Assembly: GCF_014204975.1 (NCBI RefSeq)
Contig: NZ_JACHMM010000001.1
Location: 1,364,001 to 1,428,000, forward strand
Length of the DNA: 64,000 bases
Source of the DNA: Jiangella mangrovi
Lineage (GTDB): Bacteria; Actinomycetota; Actinomycetes; Jiangellales; Jiangellaceae
Direction: 5' to 3'
The notes below the pieces were generated by a model that saw nothing but the letters and a program-made list of their open reading frames with translations, did not search any database and had not been told where the DNA came from. Below, one piece after another: positions 36,446 through 44,045 of the stretch (its first letter is position 1; each line of letters begins with the position of its first letter). Position numbers and translations under genes: made by a program.

Positions 36446-37192
36446 GTGCCGTCGAACACGCCCCGCCCGTCCGACCCCACCCGGCTGGTCTCACTGCTCT
36501 GGGAGCCGTCCGACCGCGCCGGGCGCACGGGCATCACCAAGCGGGCCGTCGTCGAGCACGCCATCGCCATCGCCGACGCAGAGGGCCTGGGCGCGCTGAC
36601 CATGCGGCGGGTCGCCGAGCGTCTGGGCGTCGGCGCCATGACGCTCTACACGCACGTCCCCGGCAAGCCCGAGCTCGTCGAGCTGATGCTCGACGCGGTC
36701 GCCGGCGAGGTCTACGCCGACAGCGTCGTCCCCGGCGAGCAGCCGACGTGGCGCGACGGCGTCCGGCTCGTGGCCGAGCGCAACTGGGCGCACCACCTGC
36801 GCCACCCGTGGACCGTCGAGGTGGTCCCGGGCCGGCCGGTGCTCGGGCCGGGGGTGTCGGCCAAGTACGAGGCCGAGCTCGCGCCCCTCGACGGCATCGG
36901 GCTCGGCGACCTCGAGATGGACCAGGTGCTCGGCGGCATCCTGGCGCTGGTCGAGGCGACGGCGCGGCAGCAGGTCGGCCTCGACCGCGTCCGGGCGGCC
37001 GGCAGCGGCGACCTCGACTGGTGGGCGGTGGTGAGCCCGGTGCTCGCGCGGTCGATGGGCGGGCGCAGCTTCCCGCTGGCCGGGCGCGTCGGCGCCGCCA
37101 CCGGCGAGGCGGTCGAGGCCGGCGACCCGCGGGCGGCCATGCGGGTCTCGCTCGAGCTCCTGCTCGACGGCGTCAGCCTGCGGTTGGGATGA
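36446..37192 (+). CDS. TetR family regulator with TetR_C domain
   Basis: A 248-residue repressor. The helix-turn-helix spans about residues 28-78 (KRAVVEHAIAIADAEG, then LTMRRVAERLGVGAMTLYTHV). The C-terminal domain is the long TetR_C type found beside drug exporters (NWAHHLRHPWTVEVV). The GTG start follows a GAGAGGA ribosome site. Divergence from the DrrABC-like operon and the shared palindrome point to drug-induced control of that operon. Confidence 0.87.
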   Translation: MPSNTPRPSDPTRLVSLLWEPSDRAGRTGITKRAVVEHAIAIADAEGLGALTMRRVAERLGVGAMTLYTHVPGKPELVELMLDAVAGEVYADSVVPGEQPTWRDGVRLVAERNWAHHLRHPWTVEVVPGRPVLGPGVSAKYEAELAPLDGIGLGDLEMDQVLGGILALVEATARQQVGLDRVRAAGSGDLDWWAVVSPVLARSMGGRSFPLAGRVGAATGEAVEAGDPRAAMRVSLELLLDGVSLRLG

Positions 37193-37220
37193 CCGATACG
37201 TCACCTATTAGACTGGTGAT

Positions 37221-37778
37221 ATGCACCATGCGTTTCCTTGCGGGCACCTCGCCCTCGACTTCGCCGGCACGCTGCGCGCCCGGCGCGACGACCGGCCCAC
37301 GGAGATGCTCGGCACGCCCGCCGACCTCGACGCCTGGTTCCGCGAGGCCGGGGTCACCGACGGCGACGCCGGCAGCTCCGGGGCCGACCTCGTCGAGGCG
37401 GTGGCGGTGCGCGAGGCCGTCTACGCGCTGGTCCGCGCGCGCCTGCTCGGCGACCCGTACGACGACGAGGCGCTGGACCTGGTGAACCGGGCGGCCGCCG
37501 TCCCGTCGGCCATCCCGCAGCTCACCGCAGCCGGGCGGCGGGTCGAGGCGACGCCGCGGCAGGCACTCTCCGAGGTCGCACGGGCCGCCGTCGACGTCCT
37601 CTCGAGCAACGACGCCGCCCTGCTGAAGGAGTGCGGCCGGCCCGAGTGCACCCAGGTCTACGTCGACCGTTCCCGCGGCGGCCGGCGCGAGTGGTGCGCC
37701 ATGCAGACCTGCGGCAACCGGATGAAGGCCGCCACCTACCGTGCTCGCAACCACGCGCGGAATGCGTCACCGGTCTGA
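37221..37778 (+). CDS. CGNR zinc-finger / ABATE domain protein
   Basis: A 185-residue protein. The N-terminal ABATE region (HLALDFAGTLRARRDDRPTEML) is followed by a C-terminal zinc finger with C-x4-C in LLKECGRPECTQVYVD and WCAMQTCGNR, the signature CGNR. Members are thought to be stress-related transcription regulators. TAGACT at 37209-37214 lies 6 bases before the ATG, fitting a leaderless transcript. It ends 15 bp before the VOC gene. Confidence 0.87.
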   Translation: MHHAFPCGHLALDFAGTLRARRDDRPTEMLGTPADLDAWFREAGVTDGDAGSSGADLVEAVAVREAVYALVRARLLGDPYDDEALDLVNRAAAVPSAIPQLTAAGRRVEATPRQALSEVARAAVDVLSSNDAALLKECGRPECTQVYVDRSRGGRREWCAMQTCGNRMKAATYRARNHARNASPV

Positions 37779-37793
37779 CAGGTTAGCTCACAC

Positions 37794-38237
37794 ATGGACC
37801 TCAAGCTGGAACTGCTCGTCATCCCGGTCGCCGACGTCGACCGCGCCAAGGACTTCTACGTCGGCCTGGGCTTCCGCCTCGACGCCGACTTCGCCACCGA
37901 CGACGGCTTCCGGGTCGTCCAGGTGACGCCGCCCGGCTCGCCCGCCTCGATCATCTTCGGCGACGGCGTCTCCTCGGCCGAGCCAGGCTCGGTCCAGGGC
38001 CTGCACCTCGTCGTCGACGACATCGAGGCCGCGCGCGAGGAGCTGGCCGCGCACGGCGCCGACGTCAGCGAGGTCTGGCACGATGCGACCGGGGTGTTCC
38101 ACCGCGCAGGCACCGCCAACCGCGTCCCCGGGCCGCACCCGGAGCGGGCCAGCTACGGCTCGTTCCTCTCGTTCGCGGACTCCGAGGGCAACGGCTGGAT
38201 CGTGCAGGAGATCACCACCCGGCTGCCCGGCCGCTGA
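37794..38237 (+). CDS. VOC superfamily protein (glyoxalase-like)
   Basis: A 147-residue protein of the vicinal oxygen chelate fold: two beta-alpha-beta-beta-beta modules, LELLVIPVADVDRAKDFYVG to SIIFGDG and GLHLVVDDIEAAREELAAHG to NGWIVQEITTR. The metal-ligand positions are occupied in part (His in GLHLVV, Glu in IVQEI), so metal binding is possible. Related proteins are often annotated as glyoxalase or bleomycin-resistance-like; no specific activity can be assigned. The next small ORF lies 26 bp downstream on the same strand. Confidence 0.82.
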   Translation: MDLKLELLVIPVADVDRAKDFYVGLGFRLDADFATDDGFRVVQVTPPGSPASIIFGDGVSSAEPGSVQGLHLVVDDIEAAREELAAHGADVSEVWHDATGVFHRAGTANRVPGPHPERASYGSFLSFADSEGNGWIVQEITTRLPGR

Positions 38238-38263
38238 CCGGCACCGTCGACGAGGAGCAGACC

Positions 38264-38437
38264 ATAGACCGAACCCAGGAGATCATCCTCGACCTCCTCC
38301 AGAAGGCGGCCGCGGCGCACGGCGAGTACGAGGCCGAGGTCCTCGGCGGGCAGTACGACGAGCAGTGGCCGCAGTGGTACTCCGCCCACATGGCCCGCGC
38401 GCTCGCCGAGGCCGGCTACCGCATCGCCGAGTCCTGA
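38264..38437 (+). CDS. Small hypothetical protein with an apparent ATA start codon
   Basis: A 57-codon reading frame with strong protein character: TQEIILDLLQKAAAAHGEYE, then YDEQWPQWYSAHMARALAEA and a stop. The arrangement of a short helix followed by a Trp-rich QWPQWY segment recalls small conserved bacterial proteins encoded near VOC genes (from memory). There is no ATG, GTG or TTG in frame upstream within the window examined back into the VOC gene. GAGGAG at 38252-38257 sits 6 bases before ATA at 38264, ideal spacing for initiation there. Either ATA is used or an ATG was lost by a G-to-A change. The end overlaps the convergent SRPBCC gene by 22 bp. Confidence 0.55.
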   Translation: MDRTQEIILDLLQKAAAAHGEYEAEVLGGQYDEQWPQWYSAHMARALAEAGYRIAES

Positions 38438-38718
38438 TCCTCCCCCGTCGCCACCGTGAGGTGGAGCCTGGTGCCCGCGGGCGCGGGCACCAGGTCGAAC
38501 GTGACGAGCGGATCGGGCCGGCCGGGCGCGGGGCCGGGACCGCCGGCGCGCCACCGGAACGCGAACCGGTTCGGCGGGTCCGCCGCCACGACGGTGAACG
38601 CGACCGGCCCGGCGCCGGCGTCGCCGAACCACCACTCCCATAGGTGCTCGGACCGGCTGAGCACGTCGAAGACGACGTCGGGCGGGGCGTCGACCTCGAT
38701 GTCGCGCTCGATCGTCAC
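38416..38718 (-). CDS. SRPBCC (START/AHA1-like) domain protein, short
   Basis: A 100-residue protein beginning VTIERDIEVDAPPDVVFDVLS, the usual first strand and helix of the SRPBCC fold, with EWWFGDAGAGPVAFTVVAADPPNRFAFRW and FDLVPAPAGTRLHLTVATG following. The family normally has 140-150 residues with a long C-terminal helix; here the frame stops right after the last strand, so that helix is absent and the gene may be truncated. The start overlaps the stop of the upstream gene by 4 bp (GTGA). Confidence 0.68.
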   Translation of the reverse strand: MTIERDIEVDAPPDVVFDVLSRSEHLWEWWFGDAGAGPVAFTVVAADPPNRFAFRWRAGGPGPAPGRPDPLVTFDLVPAPAGTRLHLTVATGEDQDSAMR

Positions 38719-39200
38719 GACCCCGCCGGGAACGCGGTGCCCTGGTCGTAGATCGAGAGCCAGCGGCCGCGCTCGAAGGTGTAGGTCACGACGGTGAGCG
38801 CGCGCGACTTGAACCCGATGCTCGGCAGCTCGTAGGTGGCGTCGTACTCGATGGTCGCGGTCTTGCAGCCGTAGACGTGGCGGTCGATCTCGGTCCACGT
38901 CCAGATCGCCTCGCGGTTCTCGAAGTGGCTCTTCTGTGCGGCCATGATCGCGTCGATGCCGGAGAAGCGGTGGCCGCTGGCGAAGACGCTGACGGCGTCC
39001 TCGTGGTGGCCGTCGCGCCAGGCCTCGGCGTCGAAGTCGCGGAAGGACTCCATGTCGATCCGCTGGGCCTCGTCGAACCGCGCCGCGCAGCCGCGGTGCT
39101 GGCCGCTGTCGGTGCCGGCCGTGGCCGCGGCGATGCCCGGCAGCGCGACAGCGCCCGCGGCCAGCACCCCGACGATCGCCCGGAACGTGTTCTTGCGCAT
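38715..39200 (-). CDS. Secreted SnoaL/NTF2-like protein
   Basis: A 161-residue protein with a signal peptide (MRKNTFRAIVGVLAAGAVALPGIAAATA; basic start, hydrophobic core, Ala-x-Ala cleavage region). The mature part is one NTF2-like cone: AEAWRDGHHEDAVSVFASGHRFSGIDAI and YTFERGRWLSIYDQGTAF, the first containing the conserved helix and strand of SnoaL-type proteins. Two Cys (CAAR and YGCK) could form a disulphide. It is probably a small extracytoplasmic binding or enzyme domain; no function is evident. The two parts are co-transcribed with the SRPBCC gene. Confidence 0.75.
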   Translation of the reverse strand: MRKNTFRAIVGVLAAGAVALPGIAAATAGTDSGQHRGCAARFDEAQRIDMESFRDFDAEAWRDGHHEDAVSVFASGHRFSGIDAIMAAQKSHFENREAIWTWTEIDRHVYGCKTATIEYDATYELPSIGFKSRALTVVTYTFERGRWLSIYDQGTAFPAGS

Positions 39201-39343
39201 GGCGAAACCCTCCTGACCTGTGTGTTCACTGAGCCGTTCGCCACGCTAGCCAGGGTCGGCGGGTGCCCACTGGTCCACAGGACGGGCTTCTGCACTGGGC
39301 CGATCACGGCCGGGTGACACGCCGGGTCCTAAGCTCGCCAGAC

Positions 39344-40777
39344 ATGGACCTGCACGTGCGGCTGGATGGGCGGGGCGATCTGTCCGGCCAGATCTACCGG
39401 CAGGTCCGGACGGCGATCCTGGCCGGGCTGCTCCCGGCGGGCCGCCCGCTGCCGCCGACCCGCGAGCTGGCCGGCGAGCTCGGCATCGCCCGCAACACCG
39501 TGAGCATGGCCTACGACCGGCTGGTCGCCGAGGGCTTCCTCACCGCCCGCTCCGGCGTCGGCACCTTCGTGGCCGACGGCCTCGCCCAGGACGGTCCCGC
39601 GAGCGGCGACGGCGACCAGGTCGCGCTGGCCCCGCGCCCGGTCTGGGCCGGGCTCCCCGAGGCTGCGGACCTCTCGGCGCCCGACCCCGAGTTCGACTTC
39701 CGGCCCGGCATCCCCGACGCGTCGCTGTTCCCGTACGCGGCCTGGCGGCGGCTGACGCTGCGGCAGCTGCGGTCGACGGCGGTGGGCGCCGGCGCGCACA
39801 TCCCCGCCGCGGGGTACGCGCCGCTGCGGGCCGCGATCGCCCGGCACGTCGCCGTCGCGCGCGGCGTCCCGGCGAGCGGCGACGACATCATCGTCACCAG
39901 CGGCAGCCAGCAGGCCGTCGACCTCGTGGCCCGGGTGCTGCTCGCGCCCGGCGACGTGGTCGCGGTCGAGGACCCGGGGTACCCGCTCCCCCGCAAGCTG
40001 CTCACGTCGTCCGGCTACACCGTCGTCCCCGTCCCGGTCGACGACGAGGGCCTGGTGGTCGAGGCGCTGCCCGACGCCGCCCGCCTGGTCTACGTGTCGC
40101 CGTCGCACCAGTTCCCGCTGGGCAGCTCGATGTCCCTGGGCCGGCGGCTGACGCTGCTGGACTGGGCCCGGCGGACCGGCGCACTGATCGTCGAGGACGA
40201 CTACGACAGCGAGTTCCGCTTCGCCGGCCGCCCGTTCGAGCCGCTCGCCGGGCTGAGCCCCGGCATGGGCGCCGGCGGGCACGTCGCCTACGTCGGCTCG
40301 TTCTCGAAGACGCTGCTGCCCACCCTGCGCCTCGGCTTCGTCGTCGCCCCGCGCTCGCTGCGCGACGCCATGCACAAGGCCAAGCAGCTGCTCGACTGGC
40401 ACACGGCGGTCCCCGCCCAGGCTGCGCTGGCCGAACTGATCGACGAGGGCCTGTTCGCCCGCCACCTCCGCGGGATGCGCCGCGTGTACGCGCGGCGGCA
40501 CCACCTGGTCACCTCGCTGCTCGGTCGCGACTTCGCCGGCCTGCTCGACCCGGTCCCGTCGCTGGTGGGCATGCACGTGACGGCGCTCCTGACGGACCGC
40601 GCGGCCGACGACGTCGCGCTGGCGGGCCGTGCCCGCGCGGCCGGGGTCGAGGTCCTGCCGCTCTCGCCGCTCGCGGTCGCGCACCCCGTCCAGGGCCTCG
40701 CCCTCGGCTACGGCGCGATCGCTGAGGACCGCATCGCCCCCGGCCTCGCCCGCCTCCGCGACGCCCTCCGTTCATGA
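39344..40777 (+). CDS. MocR-type regulator: GntR helix-turn-helix fused to aminotransferase domain
   Basis: A 477-residue protein. Residues 1-75 are a GntR winged helix (LSGQIYRQVRTAILAGLLPAG, then LAGELGIARNTVSMAYDRL). Residues from about 110 form a fold-type I aminotransferase domain with IVTSGSQQAVDL, the VEDDYDSEFRF segment and the PLP-binding Lys in SFSKTLLPTLRLG. MocR proteins control vitamin B6 (PdxR) or GABA genes. No pdxST is adjacent, so the target is open. TAAGCT at 39330-39335 lies 8 bases before the ATG. The TGA stop falls inside the palindromic repeat at 40765. Confidence 0.88.
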   Translation: MDLHVRLDGRGDLSGQIYRQVRTAILAGLLPAGRPLPPTRELAGELGIARNTVSMAYDRLVAEGFLTARSGVGTFVADGLAQDGPASGDGDQVALAPRPVWAGLPEAADLSAPDPEFDFRPGIPDASLFPYAAWRRLTLRQLRSTAVGAGAHIPAAGYAPLRAAIARHVAVARGVPASGDDIIVTSGSQQAVDLVARVLLAPGDVVAVEDPGYPLPRKLLTSSGYTVVPVPVDDEGLVVEALPDAARLVYVSPSHQFPLGSSMSLGRRLTLLDWARRTGALIVEDDYDSEFRFAGRPFEPLAGLSPGMGAGGHVAYVGSFSKTLLPTLRLGFVVAPRSLRDAMHKAKQLLDWHTAVPAQAALAELIDEGLFARHLRGMRRVYARRHHLVTSLLGRDFAGLLDPVPSLVGMHVTALLTDRAADDVALAGRARAAGVEVLPLSPLAVAHPVQGLALGYGAIAEDRIAPGLARLRDALRS

Positions 40778-40825
40778 TCATCAACCTTTCGTGCTGTCCT
40801 GGCAGCACGAAAGGTTGATGATCAT
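40765..40825. repeat. 61-bp direct repeat copy 1 containing a 52-bp perfect-arm hairpin
   Basis: Bases 40774-40796 and 40803-40825 are perfect 23-bp inverted arms around the loop TCCTGG. Together with the nine bases before them (CCTCCGTTC) the unit is identical to 41806-41866. It lies at the 3' end of the MocR gene and supplies that gene's TGA (40775-40777). It could act as a strong terminator in both directions. Confidence 0.9.
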
Positions 40826-40900
40826 CAGGGTGTGCTCACAGGCCTGTTGTCACGGCGCGGCGAGAGGTCCGGCGCTCAATTTCGGCGGGATGCTCTGAGC

Positions 40901-41800
40901 GTGGTGACCGCCGACTTCGAGGAGAAGAGCTACGAGACCGCGTACAACGTCGAGCTGGCGAGTGGGCTGGGAGGGAATCCGCGAGTCTTCTCGCCGGGTC
41001 AGGTCCTGGAGAAGCTGACGGGGTTCGACGCAGCGGCCGACCCTGGCCCAGACCATCTCATCTGGCGGGTCCTTCGGATCCCCCGGCCTCCGGGGCTGTC
41101 GTTGTTGCCTGCCCATTGGTCGCCGTCAACGGTCGGGACTCCGAGGCCCGATCAACTTCCGAGTCTGCCAGTGAGTCTCATCCTGCAGTTCAAACGGCCC
41201 GAATATCTCCGTGGTGCGACCGCCAAGCAGTGGAGGCTCTGGTACGACCCGTACTACCGGTTCAAGGTCGATCCCGCTCAGCACAACGTCCTCAGGCGCT
41301 TGGAGCGACGACTCGACGGGGTTGCTCTGGTTCGCTATGCCGCGCCCGCCTTTCACAGGCTCGAGGAGCTCGAAGTGGCTCAGGTCGCGCGGACGATCAT
41401 CGAACAGTCTGGGCATGTCTCACCTGAAGCGCTCGGCGGCCACCGAGTGTGGACCTATCAGTCCGCAGGCGCCGTGGGTCGGGGCAACCCCACCGGCCAA
41501 CGCTTGCTCTTCGAAACCCTCGGGGACCTTCTCTCACACTTCGTCGCCGAGATCCCCCAACGCGCCTGGGAGATCGCCCGGTACGAGGGCCTCGAGTCGC
41601 ACCTCGCAACCTTGGCTGCCGTCTGCCGTGACCGCGAACCGAGACTCCGCGCGATCGTCGATACCTGGGCCAGGAGCCTCTGGATCAGTGGGATCGCCGT
41701 CGATCGCGTGCAGGCCTTGGCCGACTTCGCCTCCGTCCAGACTCTCGTCGCGAGAGAGCGGTCCGTCTGGTGGCTGCTCGATCGTCAGCAGGCGGCGTGA
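40901..41800 (+). CDS. Orphan protein between identical repeats, possible PD-(D/E)xK-like nuclease
   Basis: About 299 residues from the GTG at 40901 (VVTADFEEKSYETAYNVELA); GTG at 40904 or 40832 are alternatives, and no clear ribosome site is visible. No family is recognised with confidence. The acidic start, the LTGFDAAADPGPDHLIW segment and SLILQFKRPEYL about 50 residues later could represent the E, D and QxK elements of a PD-(D/E)xK nuclease core (inference only). The C-terminal half is helical with many Arg and Trp. GC content is somewhat lower than in the flanks. The gene stands alone, enclosed by the two 61-bp repeats. Confidence 0.6.
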   Translation: MVTADFEEKSYETAYNVELASGLGGNPRVFSPGQVLEKLTGFDAAADPGPDHLIWRVLRIPRPPGLSLLPAHWSPSTVGTPRPDQLPSLPVSLILQFKRPEYLRGATAKQWRLWYDPYYRFKVDPAQHNVLRRLERRLDGVALVRYAAPAFHRLEELEVAQVARTIIEQSGHVSPEALGGHRVWTYQSAGAVGRGNPTGQRLLFETLGDLLSHFVAEIPQRAWEIARYEGLESHLATLAAVCRDREPRLRAIVDTWARSLWISGIAVDRVQALADFASVQTLVARERSVWWLLDRQQAA

Positions 41801-41805
41801 ACCGT

Positions 41806-41866
41806 CCTCCGTTCATGATCATCAACCTTTCGTGCTGTCCTGGCAGCACGAAAGGTTGATGATCAT
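41806..41866. repeat. 61-bp direct repeat copy 2 containing a 52-bp perfect-arm hairpin
   Basis: Identical over 61 bases to 40765-40825, with 23-bp arms at 41815-41837 and 41844-41866. It begins 6 bases after the orphan gene's stop and supplies the TGA stop (complement of 41863-41865) of the convergent alpha-galactosidase gene. Sequence identity ends abruptly on both sides. Confidence 0.9.
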
Positions 41867-43983
41867 GGGAGTGCCGTGAGCTCGAGGGTGAGGACCTGGG
41901 CCGGGTTGAGGGTCGGGGCCTGCAACCCCACCCGAGACAGGACCCGGCCGGGCAGCTCGACGCCGCCGGACTCCAGCCAGGCGGCCGGCCGGGCCCAGCG
42001 CGGCAGCGCGCTGCTCAAGCCGTCAAGAGGCGTCACCCGGTACGTCACCGAGGGGTCGAGGCCGGGGAGGCGCAGCCGGGGCGGGATGTCCGAGGTCATC
42101 GTCGCGAGCGTCACGTAGCTGAACACGGCGTGCCCGTCCCCGACCACGCCGTGGAGGACGTGCTCGGCATCGGTGTCGGCGCGGACGACGCGGCCGGAGT
42201 GGAGCAGGGGGCGCAGCCGCTTGTAGGTCGCCGCCCACTCGCGCAGCGTCTCGAGCTCGGACGACGAGCACTCGGTGATGTCCCACTCGATGCCGGCGTG
42301 GCCGAACAGCGCCGTCGCGCAGCGCAGTTCCAGCGAGGTCACCCGGCCGGAGACGTGCGTGCGCCCCGGACCGACGTGCCCGCCGATCAGTTCCGGTGGC
42401 AGCAGCAGTGAGGTCCAGCGCTGGATGGCCTGCCGGTCGAGGGGGTCGTTGCTGTCCGAGGCCCACACGCGGTCGGTGCGCTGGATGATCCCGAGGTCGA
42501 CCCGCGCCCCGCCGGACGAGCACGACTCGATCTCCATCGCGGGGTGCCGCGACCGCAGCTCGTCGAGCAGCCGGTAGACGGCGGCGGTCTGCTCGTGGAC
42601 GCCGGCGTGGCCGTCGTGGACCGCCTCGAGCAGGTCGCGGTTGTGGTCCCACTTGAGGTAGTCGATCGCGTACTCGCCGACCAGCTTGTCCAGTCGTTCC
42701 AGCAGGTACGCGTACACAGCCGGGTTGGCGACGTCGACGGTGTGCTGGTTGCGCCACTCGCGGGGCACCCGGTCCGGGTCGTGCAGCAGCCAGTCGGGGT
42801 GCTCCTCGACCAGCCGCGAGCGCGGGTTCGCCATCTCCGGCTCGACCCACAGCCCGAACTGCATCCCCAGCGCCCGAACATGCTGGACCAGCGGGTGCAG
42901 CCCGTCCGGCCACAGGTCGGGGTCGACGTACCAGTCGCCGAGGCCGCCGAGGTCGTTGCGCCGGCCGAGGAACCAGCCGTCGTCGACGACGAAGCGCTCG
43001 ACGCCCACCGAGGCCGCCACGTCGGCGAGCCCCTTCATCCGGTCGAGGTCGTGGTCGAAGTAGACCGCCTCCCACGTGTTCAGCACCAGCGGCCGCGGCG
43101 TCGACGGGTGCGACGCCCGCGCGCGCAGCGACGTGTGCAGCCGCCCCGACAGCCCGTCCAGGCCCGCGTCGGAGTACACGAAGTACACGTCCGGCGTCGC
43201 GTACGACTCCCCCGGTTCCAGCACCACCTCGCCCGACGCCAGCAGCTCGCCGGCGCCCAGCGTCGACCAGCCCTCGGCCAGCCGCTCCGCGTCGTGCACC
43301 GTCCAGCCGCTCCAGCCGGCGTGCACGCCCCACACCTCGCCCGAGCCGAACCCGAACCCCGTGGTGCCGGCGACCAGCAGCCCGGTGTGCGAGTGCCCGG
43401 TGCGCCCGCGCCGGGTCTCGAGCGACCGGATGCCGGGCAGGAAGCGCTCGCGCTGCGGGATCTTCTCCAGCCCCCACCGGCCGCTGAAGTGCAGCAGCTC
43501 GGCGGCCTGGTCGGGCACCGGCAGGACGGCGCGCAGCCCACCCATCCGCCACGGATCAGAGCCGTCGTTGGTCAGCGTGTGCCGCACCCGCAGCACGCCC
43601 GCCTCGTCGAGCCGCAGCGAGCTGACGACGGAGACGCCGGCGGCGCCGTCGAGCGACGCGATCTCGACACTGCCGCCGTCAGCCGCGACCTCGGGCAGCC
43701 CGACCGGGACGAGCCGCAGGTGCGCATACCCGCGCGACCGGTCGCCCGACACCGCCGGCCGGCCGACCCAGCCGTCGACCTGAGCCGGCAGCAGGGTCGG
43801 CGCCGCCGGCTCGGCCGGTGCTCCGCCGCGTCGCCCCGGCACCGCGATCGACCGGAAGGCGGCGTCGTCGACACCCGGGCCGAGGTCGGCGCCCCAGTGC
43901 AGCACCCGCGGCAGCCCCGGCGTGTCGAGGTCGAGCACCAGCCCGACCCCGGCCCGGGCCAGCACCACCAGCGACGAGTCCAT
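41863..43983 (-). CDS. Alpha-galactosidase, glycoside hydrolase family 36
   Basis: A 706-residue GH36 enzyme that would release terminal alpha-galactose (melibiose, raffinose family). The order is an N-terminal beta-sandwich, a (beta/alpha)8 barrel from about residue 310, and a C-terminal beta domain. The nucleophile is Asp446 in YLKWDHNRD and the acid/base Asp510 in ASDSNDPLDRQ; FVVDDGWFLGRRND and SCSSGGARVDLG are further family motifs. No signal peptide is present, so it acts in the cytoplasm on imported sugar. ATG at 43983 is preferred to the TTG before it. It lies 62 bp behind the DapA-like gene and probably ends that operon. Confidence 0.92.
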   Translation of the reverse strand: MDSSLVVLARAGVGLVLDLDTPGLPRVLHWGADLGPGVDDAAFRSIAVPGRRGGAPAEPAAPTLLPAQVDGWVGRPAVSGDRSRGYAHLRLVPVGLPEVAADGGSVEIASLDGAAGVSVVSSLRLDEAGVLRVRHTLTNDGSDPWRMGGLRAVLPVPDQAAELLHFSGRWGLEKIPQRERFLPGIRSLETRRGRTGHSHTGLLVAGTTGFGFGSGEVWGVHAGWSGWTVHDAERLAEGWSTLGAGELLASGEVVLEPGESYATPDVYFVYSDAGLDGLSGRLHTSLRARASHPSTPRPLVLNTWEAVYFDHDLDRMKGLADVAASVGVERFVVDDGWFLGRRNDLGGLGDWYVDPDLWPDGLHPLVQHVRALGMQFGLWVEPEMANPRSRLVEEHPDWLLHDPDRVPREWRNQHTVDVANPAVYAYLLERLDKLVGEYAIDYLKWDHNRDLLEAVHDGHAGVHEQTAAVYRLLDELRSRHPAMEIESCSSGGARVDLGIIQRTDRVWASDSNDPLDRQAIQRWTSLLLPPELIGGHVGPGRTHVSGRVTSLELRCATALFGHAGIEWDITECSSSELETLREWAATYKRLRPLLHSGRVVRADTDAEHVLHGVVGDGHAVFSYVTLATMTSDIPPRLRLPGLDPSVTYRVTPLDGLSSALPRWARPAAWLESGGVELPGRVLSRVGLQAPTLNPAQVLTLELTALP

Positions 43984-44045
43984 CAAGCGATCCCCTCACG
44001 CGGCCGAAGAACGTCCGGGTCAGCCTGTCAGACCGCCCGCGACCG

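Noticed and set aside
38153-38641. Minus-strand frame overlapping the VOC, small ORF and SRPBCC genes
   Set aside because: It is Arg/Gly-rich shadow text without any motif, and the plus-strand small ORF shows much better protein character.
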